NCBI GenBank assembly: GCA_030433195.1
Contig: JAUIME010000129.1
Span: forward strand, 1 to 9,890
Length of the DNA stretch: 9,890 nucleotides
Source of the DNA: a bacterium
GTDB lineage: Bacteria; Planctomycetota; JACOTG01; JAUIME01
Reading direction: 5' to 3'
This document shows positions 1 through 5,867 of this stretch, in pieces. Under the pieces are notes generated by a model. It was given only the letters and a program-made list of their open reading frames with translations. It searched no databases and was not told where the DNA came from. The translations under genes and the position numbers were made by a program. Position 1 is the stretch's first letter. The number at the start of each line of letters is the position of its first letter.

Positions 1-1541
1 TCCTCGAATCCGCACGACTCCGCCGCGACAAGATCGCCCTGGCGGGACCGCGCGGTGAACGCTTCAACTATGCGGAGCTCGAGGACGAGGTGTTGCGCCA
101 CATGCGCACGCTCGAGTCGGAGGAGATCGGCAGCCGCGATCGCGTCGCCGTCATCGCCGACGACGCGGTCACGTTCCTGACGGCATTCCTCGCGTGTCGA
201 CAGCTCGGGGCGACGGTAATCCCGCTCGCCACGGCGCGCACCCCGCGCGAGCTCGGCGAGATCTTCGCGGTCGCTCGTCCCACCGCGGTGTTCGCGCGAT
301 CGCTGCACCTCGCGGCCCTGCGCGACGGGCCGCTGCTCACGCGTCGAGCCGTGCTTCCGCTCGACGAGCCCACGCGCTGGGCCCCGCAGCCGTCGCGATG
401 GCTGCGAACCGAAACACGCGACGACGATCCGGCGGCCGAAAGAGTCGCCGAGCCGAACGGACGATCCGACGACGTGGCGCTGCCCGAGTCGACTCCGCTC
501 GCGGGCCGCGACCTCGAACCGCGACCGCGACCCGACCGCGTCGCGATCGCGATCTCGTACGTCGGCACCGGCTCGCCACGCCGCGCGCCACTCTACGAAT
601 CCGACGTCCTCGCCAACCTCGACGCCGTGCAGCGCATCAACGAAGGCCTCGCCGACGAGCGCCGCCCCGTGCTGACGATTCTCGCGCCGCACTTGCTCCC
701 GAACCTGCTCGTCGGGTTCGTGCTGCCGCTGTGCGTCGGCGCGACCGTGCACTACCTCGAACCGCGGCCGCTACCCTCGGCCGTCCGCGCCCGCATCCGA
801 AGCGAAGCCGTCGACACGGTGATCTCGACGCCGCCCGTCTTCTGCTCGCTGTTACGCGAGCCCGTCTGCGCGCGCGACGACTTCGAGGGAGTCCGCGCCG
901 GGCTGTCGCTCGGCGGCTACTTCCCCGAGGTCCTGCTCGCGAAGATCCACGAACGCCTCGGCCTCGCGATCTGCCAAACGTACGGAACCTCGTCGACCCT
1001 GTTGCTCGCGAGCAATCACCTCGACGACAACCGACTCGGCACCCTCGGGCGCGCCCTCGCGGGGATCGAGTTGCAGATCCTCGACGACGACGGTCGACCG
1101 GCTCCCGTCGGCACCATCGGGGACATCGCCGCGAGCGGCCCTTCGGTCTGCGACCGAAGCTCCCCGACCGAGGACGGCGAAAACGACGACGTGGTCTACA
1201 CCGGCGACCGCGGACGCATCGACGACGAGGGATTCCTGCATCTCGTCGCGCATTGCAAGACGGTCGCCCGCGTCGACGGCGAGACCGTCGACCTCGAAGA
1301 AGTCCGACGCGTGATCGAATCGCATCCGCGCGTCGAGCGCGCGATCGTCGAAGCGCGCTACGACGAAACGAGCGGCCACCGCATCGACGCCTTCGTCACG
1401 TCGCTCATCAGCGAGGACGAACTCCTCGATTACTGCGAAGAAACCCTGAGTCCCCACAAGATCCCGCGCCGCGTCACGATGCGACGCGCGTCCCGCGACG
1501 AGAACGCGACGCCGCTGCCCGCGACGTCCGCACGCACCTGA
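1..1541 (+). CDS. AMP-binding (acyl-CoA synthetase-like) protein, divergent, 5' truncated by window edge
   Basis: This is the 3' part of a gene of the ANL (adenylate-forming) superfamily. The frame is open from base 3, so the true start lies upstream; the GTG at 90 is internal, because family-like sequence (DKIALAGPRGERFNYAELE) precedes it. Family members activate a carboxylate with ATP and transfer it to CoA or a carrier protein. Visible motifs are a YGT segment (QTYGTSST, 975-998), the TGD whose Asp contacts the ribose (YTGDRGRID, Asp at 1206-1208), and a hinge-like region (AHCKTVARVDGETVDLEEV, from about 1248). Two signatures are abnormal. The phosphate-binding loop, usually YTSGTTGxPKG, reads SYVGTGSPRRAP (555-590), lacking the Lys and apparently one residue. 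The C-terminal catalytic Lys motif (PxTxxGKxxR) is absent; the protein ends in MRRASRDENATPLPATSART. It probably shares an operon with the sulfatase-like gene 10 bases downstream. The fold call is firm, but substrate and activity are unknown. Confidence 0.8.
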   Translation, partial: LESARLRRDKIALAGPRGERFNYAELEDEVLRHMRTLESEEIGSRDRVAVIADDAVTFLTAFLACRQLGATVIPLATARTPRELGEIFAVARPTAVFARSLHLAALRDGPLLTRRAVLPLDEPTRWAPQPSRWLRTETRDDDPAAERVAEPNGRSDDVALPESTPLAGRDLEPRPRPDRVAIAISYVGTGSPRRAPLYESDVLANLDAVQRINEGLADERRPVLTILAPHLLPNLLVGFVLPLCVGATVHYLEPRPLPSAVRARIRSEAVDTVISTPPVFCSLLREPVCARDDFEGVRAGLSLGGYFPEVLLAKIHERLGLAICQTYGTSSTLLLASNHLDDNRLGTLGRALAGIELQILDDDGRPAPVGTIGDIAASGPSVCDRSSPTEDGENDDVVYTGDRGRIDDEGFLHLVAHCKTVARVDGETVDLEEVRRVIESHPRVERAIVEARYDETSGHRIDAFVTSLISEDELLDYCEETLSPHKIPRRVTMRRASRDENATPLPATSART

Positions 1542-1551
1542 GACCTCCTCG

Positions 1552-3270
1552 ATGACACGCACGCCCGCGCGCCGCCACGGCCACCCGCGCCATCGGAACC
1601 GACACCGCATCCGCCGGACGCACTGCTTCGTTCGCGCTTCGCGAACGACGCGGATCGGGTACGCGCTGCTCGCGATCTTCGCAGCCACCCTCGTCGGATG
1701 CGGCGGCAAGAAGTCGCCCGACTCGTCGGACGAACCCGCGCCGCTCAACATCCTCCTGATCAGCTCGGACACCCTGCGCGCGGATCGTACGGGAGCGGCC
1801 GGCCATCTGCCGCCGACGTCGCCGTGGATCGACCGGCTGTCGCGCGAGGGCGTCCAGTTCACGCATGCCTTCGCGCCGCGCAGCCAGACCTGGCCATCGC
1901 TCACCTCCGTGATGACGTCGAAGTACCCCGTCGTGCACGGCGTGCGCACCAACGGCCTCATGCTCGACCCGAAGCACGAAGAACTCCCGCAGTACCTGCA
2001 AGACGAGGGCTACGCGACCGCCGCGTTCATCGGCAACATGAGCCGCGGCGCGCATCGCGGCTACGACGAGCCCGTGTGGTCGAACGAGACCGAGCGCGCA
2101 CCGCAACACGAACGCGACGCGGAGATCGCCACACGATCGATCGAGTGGCTCGCGTCGAAGCGTCCCGCAGATCGTCCGTTCTTCCTGTGGGTCCACTTCC
2201 TCAATCCGCACGGACCCTATGCGCCGCCCGAAACGTATCGAGGACGCGTCTACGACGGCCCCGACGGTCGCTTCGACAGCTCGCGCCCGACGCTCGAGAA
2301 GATCGCTCTCGAGCAGATCCCACTCACGGACGACGACCTTCGCTCGATGCAAGCCGACTACGACGGGGACGTCGTCGCGGCGGACATCTGCGTGGGCCGC
2401 GTGCTCGAAGCGCTCGAAGCGCAAGGGCTCGCCGAGAACACGCTCGTCGTGTTCTTCTCGGACCACGGCGACGAACTCTACGAACGCAACTACTACTTCA
2501 TGCACTCGTGCTCGATCTACGACACGGTGCTGCGCGTTCCGCTCGCGATGCGGCTGCCGGGTCGCATCCCTCGCGACACGCTCGTCGACGAGGTCGTCGA
2601 GCTGATCGACATCGTGCCGACGGTGTGCTCGCTCGCGGGGCTCGAGATCCCCGAGTGGGCGCAGGGTCAGGACCTCGCGCCCGTGATCGCGGGCGAGCCG
2701 TCGCGCGGTCGCGCGGTGTCCGAGTGGCATCCGCCGATGAGCCCGACGCCGAAGGCGCTCACGCTGTTCAACGAGCGCTCCCCCGAGGAGTTCAAGCGAC
2801 TCGCGCGCGAGTACGGCTTCGACGAGATGCAGAAGGGCGAGATGGTCAACGGTCTCGGGATGCGGTTCGAGGAAGGACGCGAACCGATCTACGTGTTGCG
2901 CACGAAGGAGTATCGGTTCATCCTCAACGAGGGCGAGGAGACCCCGAACGACGGCGTCTTCAATTGGCATCCGGGCAAGGGATTCCACGTCGCTCGCGAA
3001 GAGTACTACGACCACCGCAAGGATCCGGGCGAGCGCTTCAATCTCGTCGGCGACGCCACGGAAGCCGTCACCGAGGCGCGCGAGTGGCTCACGAAATGGC
3101 GCACGGCGATGGAAGCGCGCGCCGACCTCGCGAGCCTGCCCACCGACCCCGAGACGATCGCGCAGCTCCGCGAGCTCGGCTACTTGCCGGGCGGTCCCGT
3201 CGACGAAGACGACGATGATGACGAATCGTCACCGGACGACGAATCGTCTTCGGAAGATCCGCCGCGCTGA
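1552..3270 (+). CDS. Lipoprotein of the sulfatase/alkaline phosphatase superfamily, Thr at nucleophile position
   Basis: This 572-residue enzyme is probably an outer- or cytoplasmic-membrane lipoprotein. A hydrophobic segment (residues 35-49) ends in a lipobox, LVGC, with Cys50. The sulfatase core starts at NILLISSDTLRAD (66-78), where Asp73 is a metal ligand. The nucleophile region is RSQTWPSLTSVMTSKYPVVHG (110-130). It aligns with the sulfatase signature C/S-x-P-S-R, but Thr113 replaces the formylglycine precursor and Leu117 the Arg. Further metal-site residues appear in FSDHGDEL (Asp304, His305), with His318 in the following HSCSIYDTVLRVPL. Thr nucleophiles are known in phosphatases and phosphotransferases of this superfamily, so hydrolysis of a phosphoester is as plausible as of a sulfate ester. 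ATG 1552 is the only ATG/GTG/TTG start before the signal segment, has no clear Shine-Dalgarno, and leaves a long Arg/His-rich leader. An acidic Asp/Glu/Ser tail (about 550-572) overlaps the opposite-strand lipoprotein gene. Confidence 0.88.
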   Translation: MTRTPARRHGHPRHRNRHRIRRTHCFVRASRTTRIGYALLAIFAATLVGCGGKKSPDSSDEPAPLNILLISSDTLRADRTGAAGHLPPTSPWIDRLSREGVQFTHAFAPRSQTWPSLTSVMTSKYPVVHGVRTNGLMLDPKHEELPQYLQDEGYATAAFIGNMSRGAHRGYDEPVWSNETERAPQHERDAEIATRSIEWLASKRPADRPFFLWVHFLNPHGPYAPPETYRGRVYDGPDGRFDSSRPTLEKIALEQIPLTDDDLRSMQADYDGDVVAADICVGRVLEALEAQGLAENTLVVFFSDHGDELYERNYYFMHSCSIYDTVLRVPLAMRLPGRIPRDTLVDEVVELIDIVPTVCSLAGLEIPEWAQGQDLAPVIAGEPSRGRAVSEWHPPMSPTPKALTLFNERSPEEFKRLAREYGFDEMQKGEMVNGLGMRFEEGREPIYVLRTKEYRFILNEGEETPNDGVFNWHPGKGFHVAREEYYDHRKDPGERFNLVGDATEAVTEAREWLTKWRTAMEARADLASLPTDPETIAQLRELGYLPGGPVDEDDDDDESSPDDESSSEDPPR

Positions 3271-3659
3271 TCCGAGACCGGTGAGACCTTCGCCCCGACC
3301 GCCGTCGCGCCGTACGCGGTGATTCGGATCTGCGTCGACTCATCGCCCGTCGTCTCGGCCGTGACCCGTAGCGGTCCGGGGAAGTCGAACTTGTAGTAGC
3401 CCTTGCCGCTGAGCGTGATCTCGACGTCCTTCGTGTCGTCGGGCGAATCCCAGACCGCGCGCACCGCACCGGGTCCCTCGTTCTCGAGCTTCACCTCGAA
3501 GTGTTCGCCCGTCACGTCGATCGCCGCCGCTTCGCCGACACCGATCCGCACCGCGACCGACGACTGGCTCTTGCAGCCGACCGACAAACACGAAACGAAA
3601 ACGACGATCGCAGCGACGCCCCACGCCCCCGACCTGAATCCGCTCTCTCGTCCGCTCAC
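3180..3659 (-). CDS. Small lipoprotein with Asp/Ser-rich C-terminal tail, unknown function
   Basis: I do not recognise this 159-residue protein. The start is the GTG at 3657-3659, which overlaps the stop of the upstream nuclease gene (GTGA) and has GGAGG four bases ahead. A longer frame reaching 4112 merely shadows that nuclease. The N-terminus has a basic start, a hydrophobic stretch (GAWGVAAIVVFVSCL) and a lipobox LSVGC with Cys29. The middle (about 35-125) looks like a small beta-rich domain, with alternating hydrophobic residues such as VEITLSGKGYYKFDF and IRITAYGATAVG. The end is a Ser/Asp-rich tail with eight Ser in a row, which a Pro/Gly-containing terminus follows. The tail lies antisense to the acidic tail of the sulfatase-like gene for 91 bases. 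It is the third gene of the yqeY operon. An envelope location is inferred from the lipobox; no catalytic motif is visible. Confidence 0.75.
   Translation of the reverse strand: MSGRESGFRSGAWGVAAIVVFVSCLSVGCKSQSSVAVRIGVGEAAAIDVTGEHFEVKLENEGPGAVRAVWDSPDDTKDVEITLSGKGYYKFDFPGPLRVTAETTGDESTQIRITAYGATAVGAKVSPVSDQRGGSSEDDSSSGDDSSSSSSSSTGPPGK
3197..3257. repeat. Low-complexity tract coding on both strands, with two copies of an 11-base direct repeat
   Basis: The tract encodes an Asp/Glu/Ser tail on the plus strand and a Ser/Asp tail on the minus strand. The 11-mer GACGAATCGTC occurs at 3220-3230 and 3238-3248, eighteen bases apart and so in phase. GAY/GAA codons read antisense with a one-base shift give TCN (Ser), which explains why one strand is acidic and the other serine-rich. 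Confidence 0.7.
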
Positions 3660-4555
3660 GTTCCCTCCTCGCGTTCTCGTTCGGCCGCGTCGATCTCGGC
3701 GAGCCCGTCGAGCTCGTCCATCGTTCGCTGGATCTGCGCTTCGCTCAACCCCAGACCCGCGAGAGCCTCCGGGCGCTTTCGCAGTTCGTTGCACAAGACG
3801 ACGTCCCGCGAGACGAGTTCGCTTCGCCGCGCCTTCGACAGTGTCGTCAAGCAGGTCACGGGATGCAATCCATGACGCCGGACGAAATCGCGGAGCGAAT
3901 CGCCCTCGGGCTCGTCCCAAGAGACCGCCCGAAGCCCCGTGCACTCCGCGAATCGGCGCGCCTCCGACGTGAAGCGCGTGTTCGTCACGAGCCAGAACTC
4001 GCGGAACGCCGAACGCGACGATCCGCGTTCTTCGAGGTCGCGAGCTCTCGCCGAGACGTACATCGCGGTTTTCACGTCCGACCGGAATCGAGCTTGATTG
4101 TGAAACTTGCACTCGGCGAACACGGCCTCGCCGTGGCGTCGCGCGACGACGTCGAGCTCGTGCGACACGCAGCGCCCCCGCAACACGAGGCCCGTCCGTG
4201 CCGAATAGCCTTGCGCCTCGAAGATGCCCGCGACCAGACGCTCGAACGGGTATCCCGTCGGGCCGAGCGCGAGCAGCGCTTTCTTGAGCGAGTAGCGCGC
4301 CGCGACGGGCCGCCGTTCGCGCTGCAGCGTGCGCCGCGCGATCCGGTAGAGCTCTTCGCTCGGGATCTCGGGACGGAGGTTCTCTTCGACCTCCTCGAGG
4401 GCGACGTCGACTTCGCGAGGACGCGCCCCGGACTGCCGCAGCGACTCGCGAAACTTCGCGCGCGAGAACTTCTCGAGCTCGCCCGTCGACTTGCGCACGA
4501 TCGTACGTGACGACCGGCGCCGCGAGGAATCGCGATCGCCGCGGTGCTTCGCCAT
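3656..4555 (-). CDS. ATP-cone domain fused to a Mrr-like PD-(D/E)XK restriction endonuclease domain
   Basis: This protein has 299 residues. Residues about 18-95 form an ATP-cone, the nucleotide-binding regulatory module of ribonucleotide reductases and NrdR: TIVRKSTGELEKFSRAKF, then NLRPEIPSEELYRIARRTL and PVAARYSLKKA. Residues about 100-215 form a Mrr-like nuclease core: FERLVAGIFEAQGY (Glu105 candidate), HELDVV (Asp135) and FAECKFHN (Glu148, Lys150), matching D-Xn-ExK. About 235-290 is a helical region (HPVTCLTTLSKARR, VVLCNELRK, LAGLGLSEAQI) that may form a helix-hairpin-like module. The ATP-cone plus Mrr_cat architecture exists in annotated genomes, but I know of no defined function. The catalytic residues look intact. 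ATG 4553-4555 shares one base with the yqeY stop (TGATG), and the stop overlaps the downstream lipoprotein start, so translational coupling is likely. No methyltransferase partner is visible, so a classical restriction-modification role is not supported. Confidence 0.85.
   Translation of the reverse strand: MAKHRGDRDSSRRRSSRTIVRKSTGELEKFSRAKFRESLRQSGARPREVDVALEEVEENLRPEIPSEELYRIARRTLQRERRPVAARYSLKKALLALGPTGYPFERLVAGIFEAQGYSARTGLVLRGRCVSHELDVVARRHGEAVFAECKFHNQARFRSDVKTAMYVSARARDLEERGSSRSAFREFWLVTNTRFTSEARRFAECTGLRAVSWDEPEGDSLRDFVRRHGLHPVTCLTTLSKARRSELVSRDVVLCNELRKRPEALAGLGLSEAQIQRTMDELDGLAEIDAAEREREEGT
3664..3668 (-). promoter_or_regulatory. Ribosome binding site of the small lipoprotein gene
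   Basis: On the minus strand GGAGG (within GAGGAGGG) lies four bases before the GTG at 3657-3659. It sits inside the last codons of the nuclease gene, and it fixes the GTG as the start instead of the much longer upstream frame. Confidence 0.7.
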
Positions 4556-5001
4556 CAGGCGAGCTTCGCCATGACGATGTCCTTCACGCGGGATCCGTCG
4601 AATCGGCCTTTGACACGTCCCATCACGGGCCCCATCACCTTGCCCATCTCCGACTTGGACGACGCGCCCGTGCTCGCGATCACCTCTTCGACGATCGCGC
4701 CGACCTCCTCGTCGGTGAGTTGCTTGGGCAGGTAGTTCAAGATCACCGCGAGCTCGGCCTCTTCCTTCTCGGCGAGCTCGATGCGGTCGCCGTCACGATA
4801 GGCGGTCGCGGCTTCGCGGCGCTTCTTCGCCTCCGTCGACAGGATGTCGGTGACCTCTTCGTTCGAGAGCTCGCGCCCCTTGTCCTTCTCGACGCCGTTG
4901 ATGCTCGCGAGCAGCAACCGGATCGCCCCGAGGCGCTCGGCCTCGCGCGCCTTCATCGCTTCGCGCATGTCCGCGCGCATGGTTTCGAGGATCGTCGACA
5001 T
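4555..5001 (-). CDS. yqeY: GatB/YqeY-domain protein
   Basis: This 148-residue protein matches the usual YqeY length of about 150. The family resembles the C-terminal tRNA-binding domain of GatB, the amidotransferase subunit that makes Gln-tRNA(Gln) and Asn-tRNA(Asn). Free-standing YqeY is presumed to act in tRNA-related metabolism, but its role is poorly defined. The sequence is typical throughout: MRADMREAMKAREAERLGAIRLL, GRELSNEEVTDIL, EAKKRREAATAY, AEKEEAELAVILNYLPKQL and the conserved MGKVMGPVMGRVKGRFDGSRV near the end. The start is the ATG at 4999-5001, because AAGGAG lies seven bases upstream and the YqeY fold begins there; the frame stays open to 5205 without family-like sequence. It leads the minus-strand operon, and its stop overlaps the nuclease ATG by one base. 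It is a common housekeeping gene. Confidence 0.95.
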   Translation of the reverse strand: MSTILETMRADMREAMKAREAERLGAIRLLLASINGVEKDKGRELSNEEVTDILSTEAKKRREAATAYRDGDRIELAEKEEAELAVILNYLPKQLTDEEVGAIVEEVIASTGASSKSEMGKVMGPVMGRVKGRFDGSRVKDIVMAKLA

Positions 5002-5008
5002 CTCGTGT

Positions 5009-5014
5009 CTCCTT
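5009..5014 (-). promoter_or_regulatory. Ribosome binding site of yqeY
   Basis: AAGGAG on the minus strand lies seven bases before the ATG at 4999-5001. It sets the yqeY start and rules out the longer frame that reaches 5205. Confidence 0.8.
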
Positions 5015-5191
5015 GCGGTTCGATGGCTCGATCGAAGCGCGGGGCCGCCCGGTCCGAAGCGTCTTCGGTCTTCGGGGGCCGCGTCGATCGTGCGGCGATC
5101 AAGTTCCCATAGCCGCCCGAGCGGAGCAAGCGAACTCGCCGCGAAGCAGCGCGGGGGAACGGGGCGCAGCGAAATACGGCACGCGGCACGG

Positions 5192-5221
5192 TTGCGGCGC
5201 CTCACGATGCTTCGGTAGGCT
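5192..5221 (+). promoter_or_regulatory. Candidate sigma-70-type promoter of the Nudix gene
   Basis: TTGCGG (5192-5197) and TAGGCT (5216-5221) are 18 bases apart, and the second box ends 40 bases before the ATG at 5262. Each box matches the E. coli consensus at only three positions. The same -10 hexamer and spacing, with a -35 of TTGCCC, recur before the 513-residue secreted protein gene on the minus strand, which raises confidence. Confidence 0.4.
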
Positions 5222-5251
5222 GTCGACCCGCAAGCCCCCCATCGCCAGCAC

Positions 5252-5256
5252 AGGAG
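5252..5256 (+). promoter_or_regulatory. Ribosome binding site of the Nudix gene
   Basis: AGGAG lies five bases before the ATG at 5262 and selects it over in-frame starts from 5013 onward. Confidence 0.75.
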
Positions 5257-5261
5257 ACGAG

Positions 5262-5771
5262 ATGCACGAATCCCCGGCCCGACGCGTCGACGCGATCGAC
5301 TGGAAGACGTGGACCCCCGTCGACCGCGCGACCCTGCTGTTCGTGATCCGCGACGACGAGATTTTGCTGATCCGCAAGAAGCGGGGGCTCGGCGCCGGCA
5401 AGATCAACGGCCCCGGCGGCCGACTCGAAGAGGGCGAGACTCCCGAGCAAGCGGCGATCCGCGAGGTGACCGAAGAGGTCGGGGTTCGTCCGCACACCAT
5501 CGCGCCGAGTGGCGAGCTGCGCTTCCAGTTCGTGGACGGATACTCGATCCACGTCTGGGTGTTCACGGCCGGGGGCTTCGAGGGCACGCTCATCGAGACC
5601 GACGAGGCGATTCCCATGTGGCATCCCGTCGCCGCGATTCCCTACGACGAGATGTGGGCGGACGACCGCATCTGGGTCCCCGTCATGTTGCGCGGTGATC
5701 GCTTCACGGGCCGCTTCGTGTTCGAGAAGGACGCCCTGCTCGATCACGCGATGGACGTGACGACTCCGTAG
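5262..5771 (+). CDS. MTH1-like Nudix hydrolase (8-oxo-dGTP diphosphatase type)
   Basis: This 169-residue Nudix enzyme probably hydrolyses oxidised purine nucleoside triphosphates in the cytoplasm. The Nudix box is complete: Gly53, Glu59, Arg67-Glu68, Glu71-Glu72 and Gly74 fit G-x5-E-x7-RE-x2-EE-x-G. Resemblance to human MTH1 (NUDT1) extends well beyond the box. GAGKINGPGG corresponds to GAGRWNGFGG, with Asn49 at the MTH1 Asn33 position. IETDEAIPMW corresponds to VESDEMRPCW, and MWADDRIW (131-138) to the MWPDDSYW that recognises the base. The end, GDRFTGRFVFEKDALLDH, also follows MTH1. The start is the ATG at 5262, which has AGGAG at 5252-5256; the frame extends upstream to 5013 but without Nudix-like sequence. 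It is transcribed divergently from yqeY. The exact substrate is inferred from the MTH1-type base pocket. Confidence 0.92.
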   Translation: MHESPARRVDAIDWKTWTPVDRATLLFVIRDDEILLIRKKRGLGAGKINGPGGRLEEGETPEQAAIREVTEEVGVRPHTIAPSGELRFQFVDGYSIHVWVFTAGGFEGTLIETDEAIPMWHPVAAIPYDEMWADDRIWVPVMLRGDRFTGRFVFEKDALLDHAMDVTTP

Positions 5772-5780
5772 CGTCGCGAC

Positions 5781-5804
5781 CTCGCGCTCGGCCGGCGACG
5801 CGAG
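5781..5804 (+). terminator. Possible stem-loop after the Nudix gene
   Basis: CTCGCG (5781-5786) pairs with CGCGAG (5799-5804). After one bulged base, three more pairs (TCG/CGA) close a five-base loop. It starts nine bases after the Nudix stop. No T-run follows, so intrinsic termination is uncertain; it may only stabilise the 3' end. Confidence 0.3.
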
Positions 5805-5867
5805 ACGCCTCTTCGTGGTACCCTCGATGCTCCCGGTCGCAAACCGCTCGACCCTTCCGGAGGTCCC

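Larger units (their letters stand above)
5002..5261. other. Divergent intergenic region between yqeY and the Nudix gene
   Basis: These 260 bases hold the leaders of two divergent transcripts. The plus side carries a candidate promoter (5192-5221), annotated separately. For yqeY a much weaker match is TTCGCT (5129-5134) and TATGGG (5106-5111), 17 bases apart on the minus strand and about 100 bases before the ATG. A 6-bp hairpin, CCGAAG/CTTCGG with a three-base loop, occupies 5054-5068, and a second CTTCGG follows at 5070-5075. I see no small RNA, riboswitch or extra gene here. Confidence 0.4.

Noticed and set aside
852..1961. Minus-strand open frame of 369 codons opposite the AMP-binding and sulfatase-like genes
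   Set aside because: No domain signature or ribosome binding site, and it spans the junction of two convincing plus-strand genes.
1474..3015. Minus-strand open frame of 513 codons opposite the sulfatase-like gene
   Set aside because: Composition is Arg/Val/Asp-rich with no motif, and it is wholly antisense to a gene with clear sulfatase motifs. It is a product of GC bias.
3660..4112. Upstream extension of the small lipoprotein frame
   Set aside because: The extension shadows the nuclease gene in another frame. The GTG at 3657-3659 has a good ribosome binding site and immediately precedes a signal peptide.
3656..4555. Nuclease gene as part of a restriction-modification system
   Set aside because: No methyltransferase or specificity gene is adjacent. 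The only methyltransferase in the window (6354-7019) is a small-molecule type without DNA methylase motifs.
5054..5075. CCGAAG/CTTCGG repeats as a terminator or regulatory RNA
   Set aside because: The stem is six base pairs with a three-base loop and no T-run. Such repeats are frequent in this sequence composition.
5002..5205. Upstream extension of the yqeY frame
   Set aside because: It does not resemble YqeY, would exceed the family length, and the ribosome binding site at 5009-5014 supports the later ATG.
5013..5261. Upstream extension of the Nudix frame
   Set aside because: No Nudix-like sequence, and AGGAG at 5252-5256 supports the ATG at 5262.
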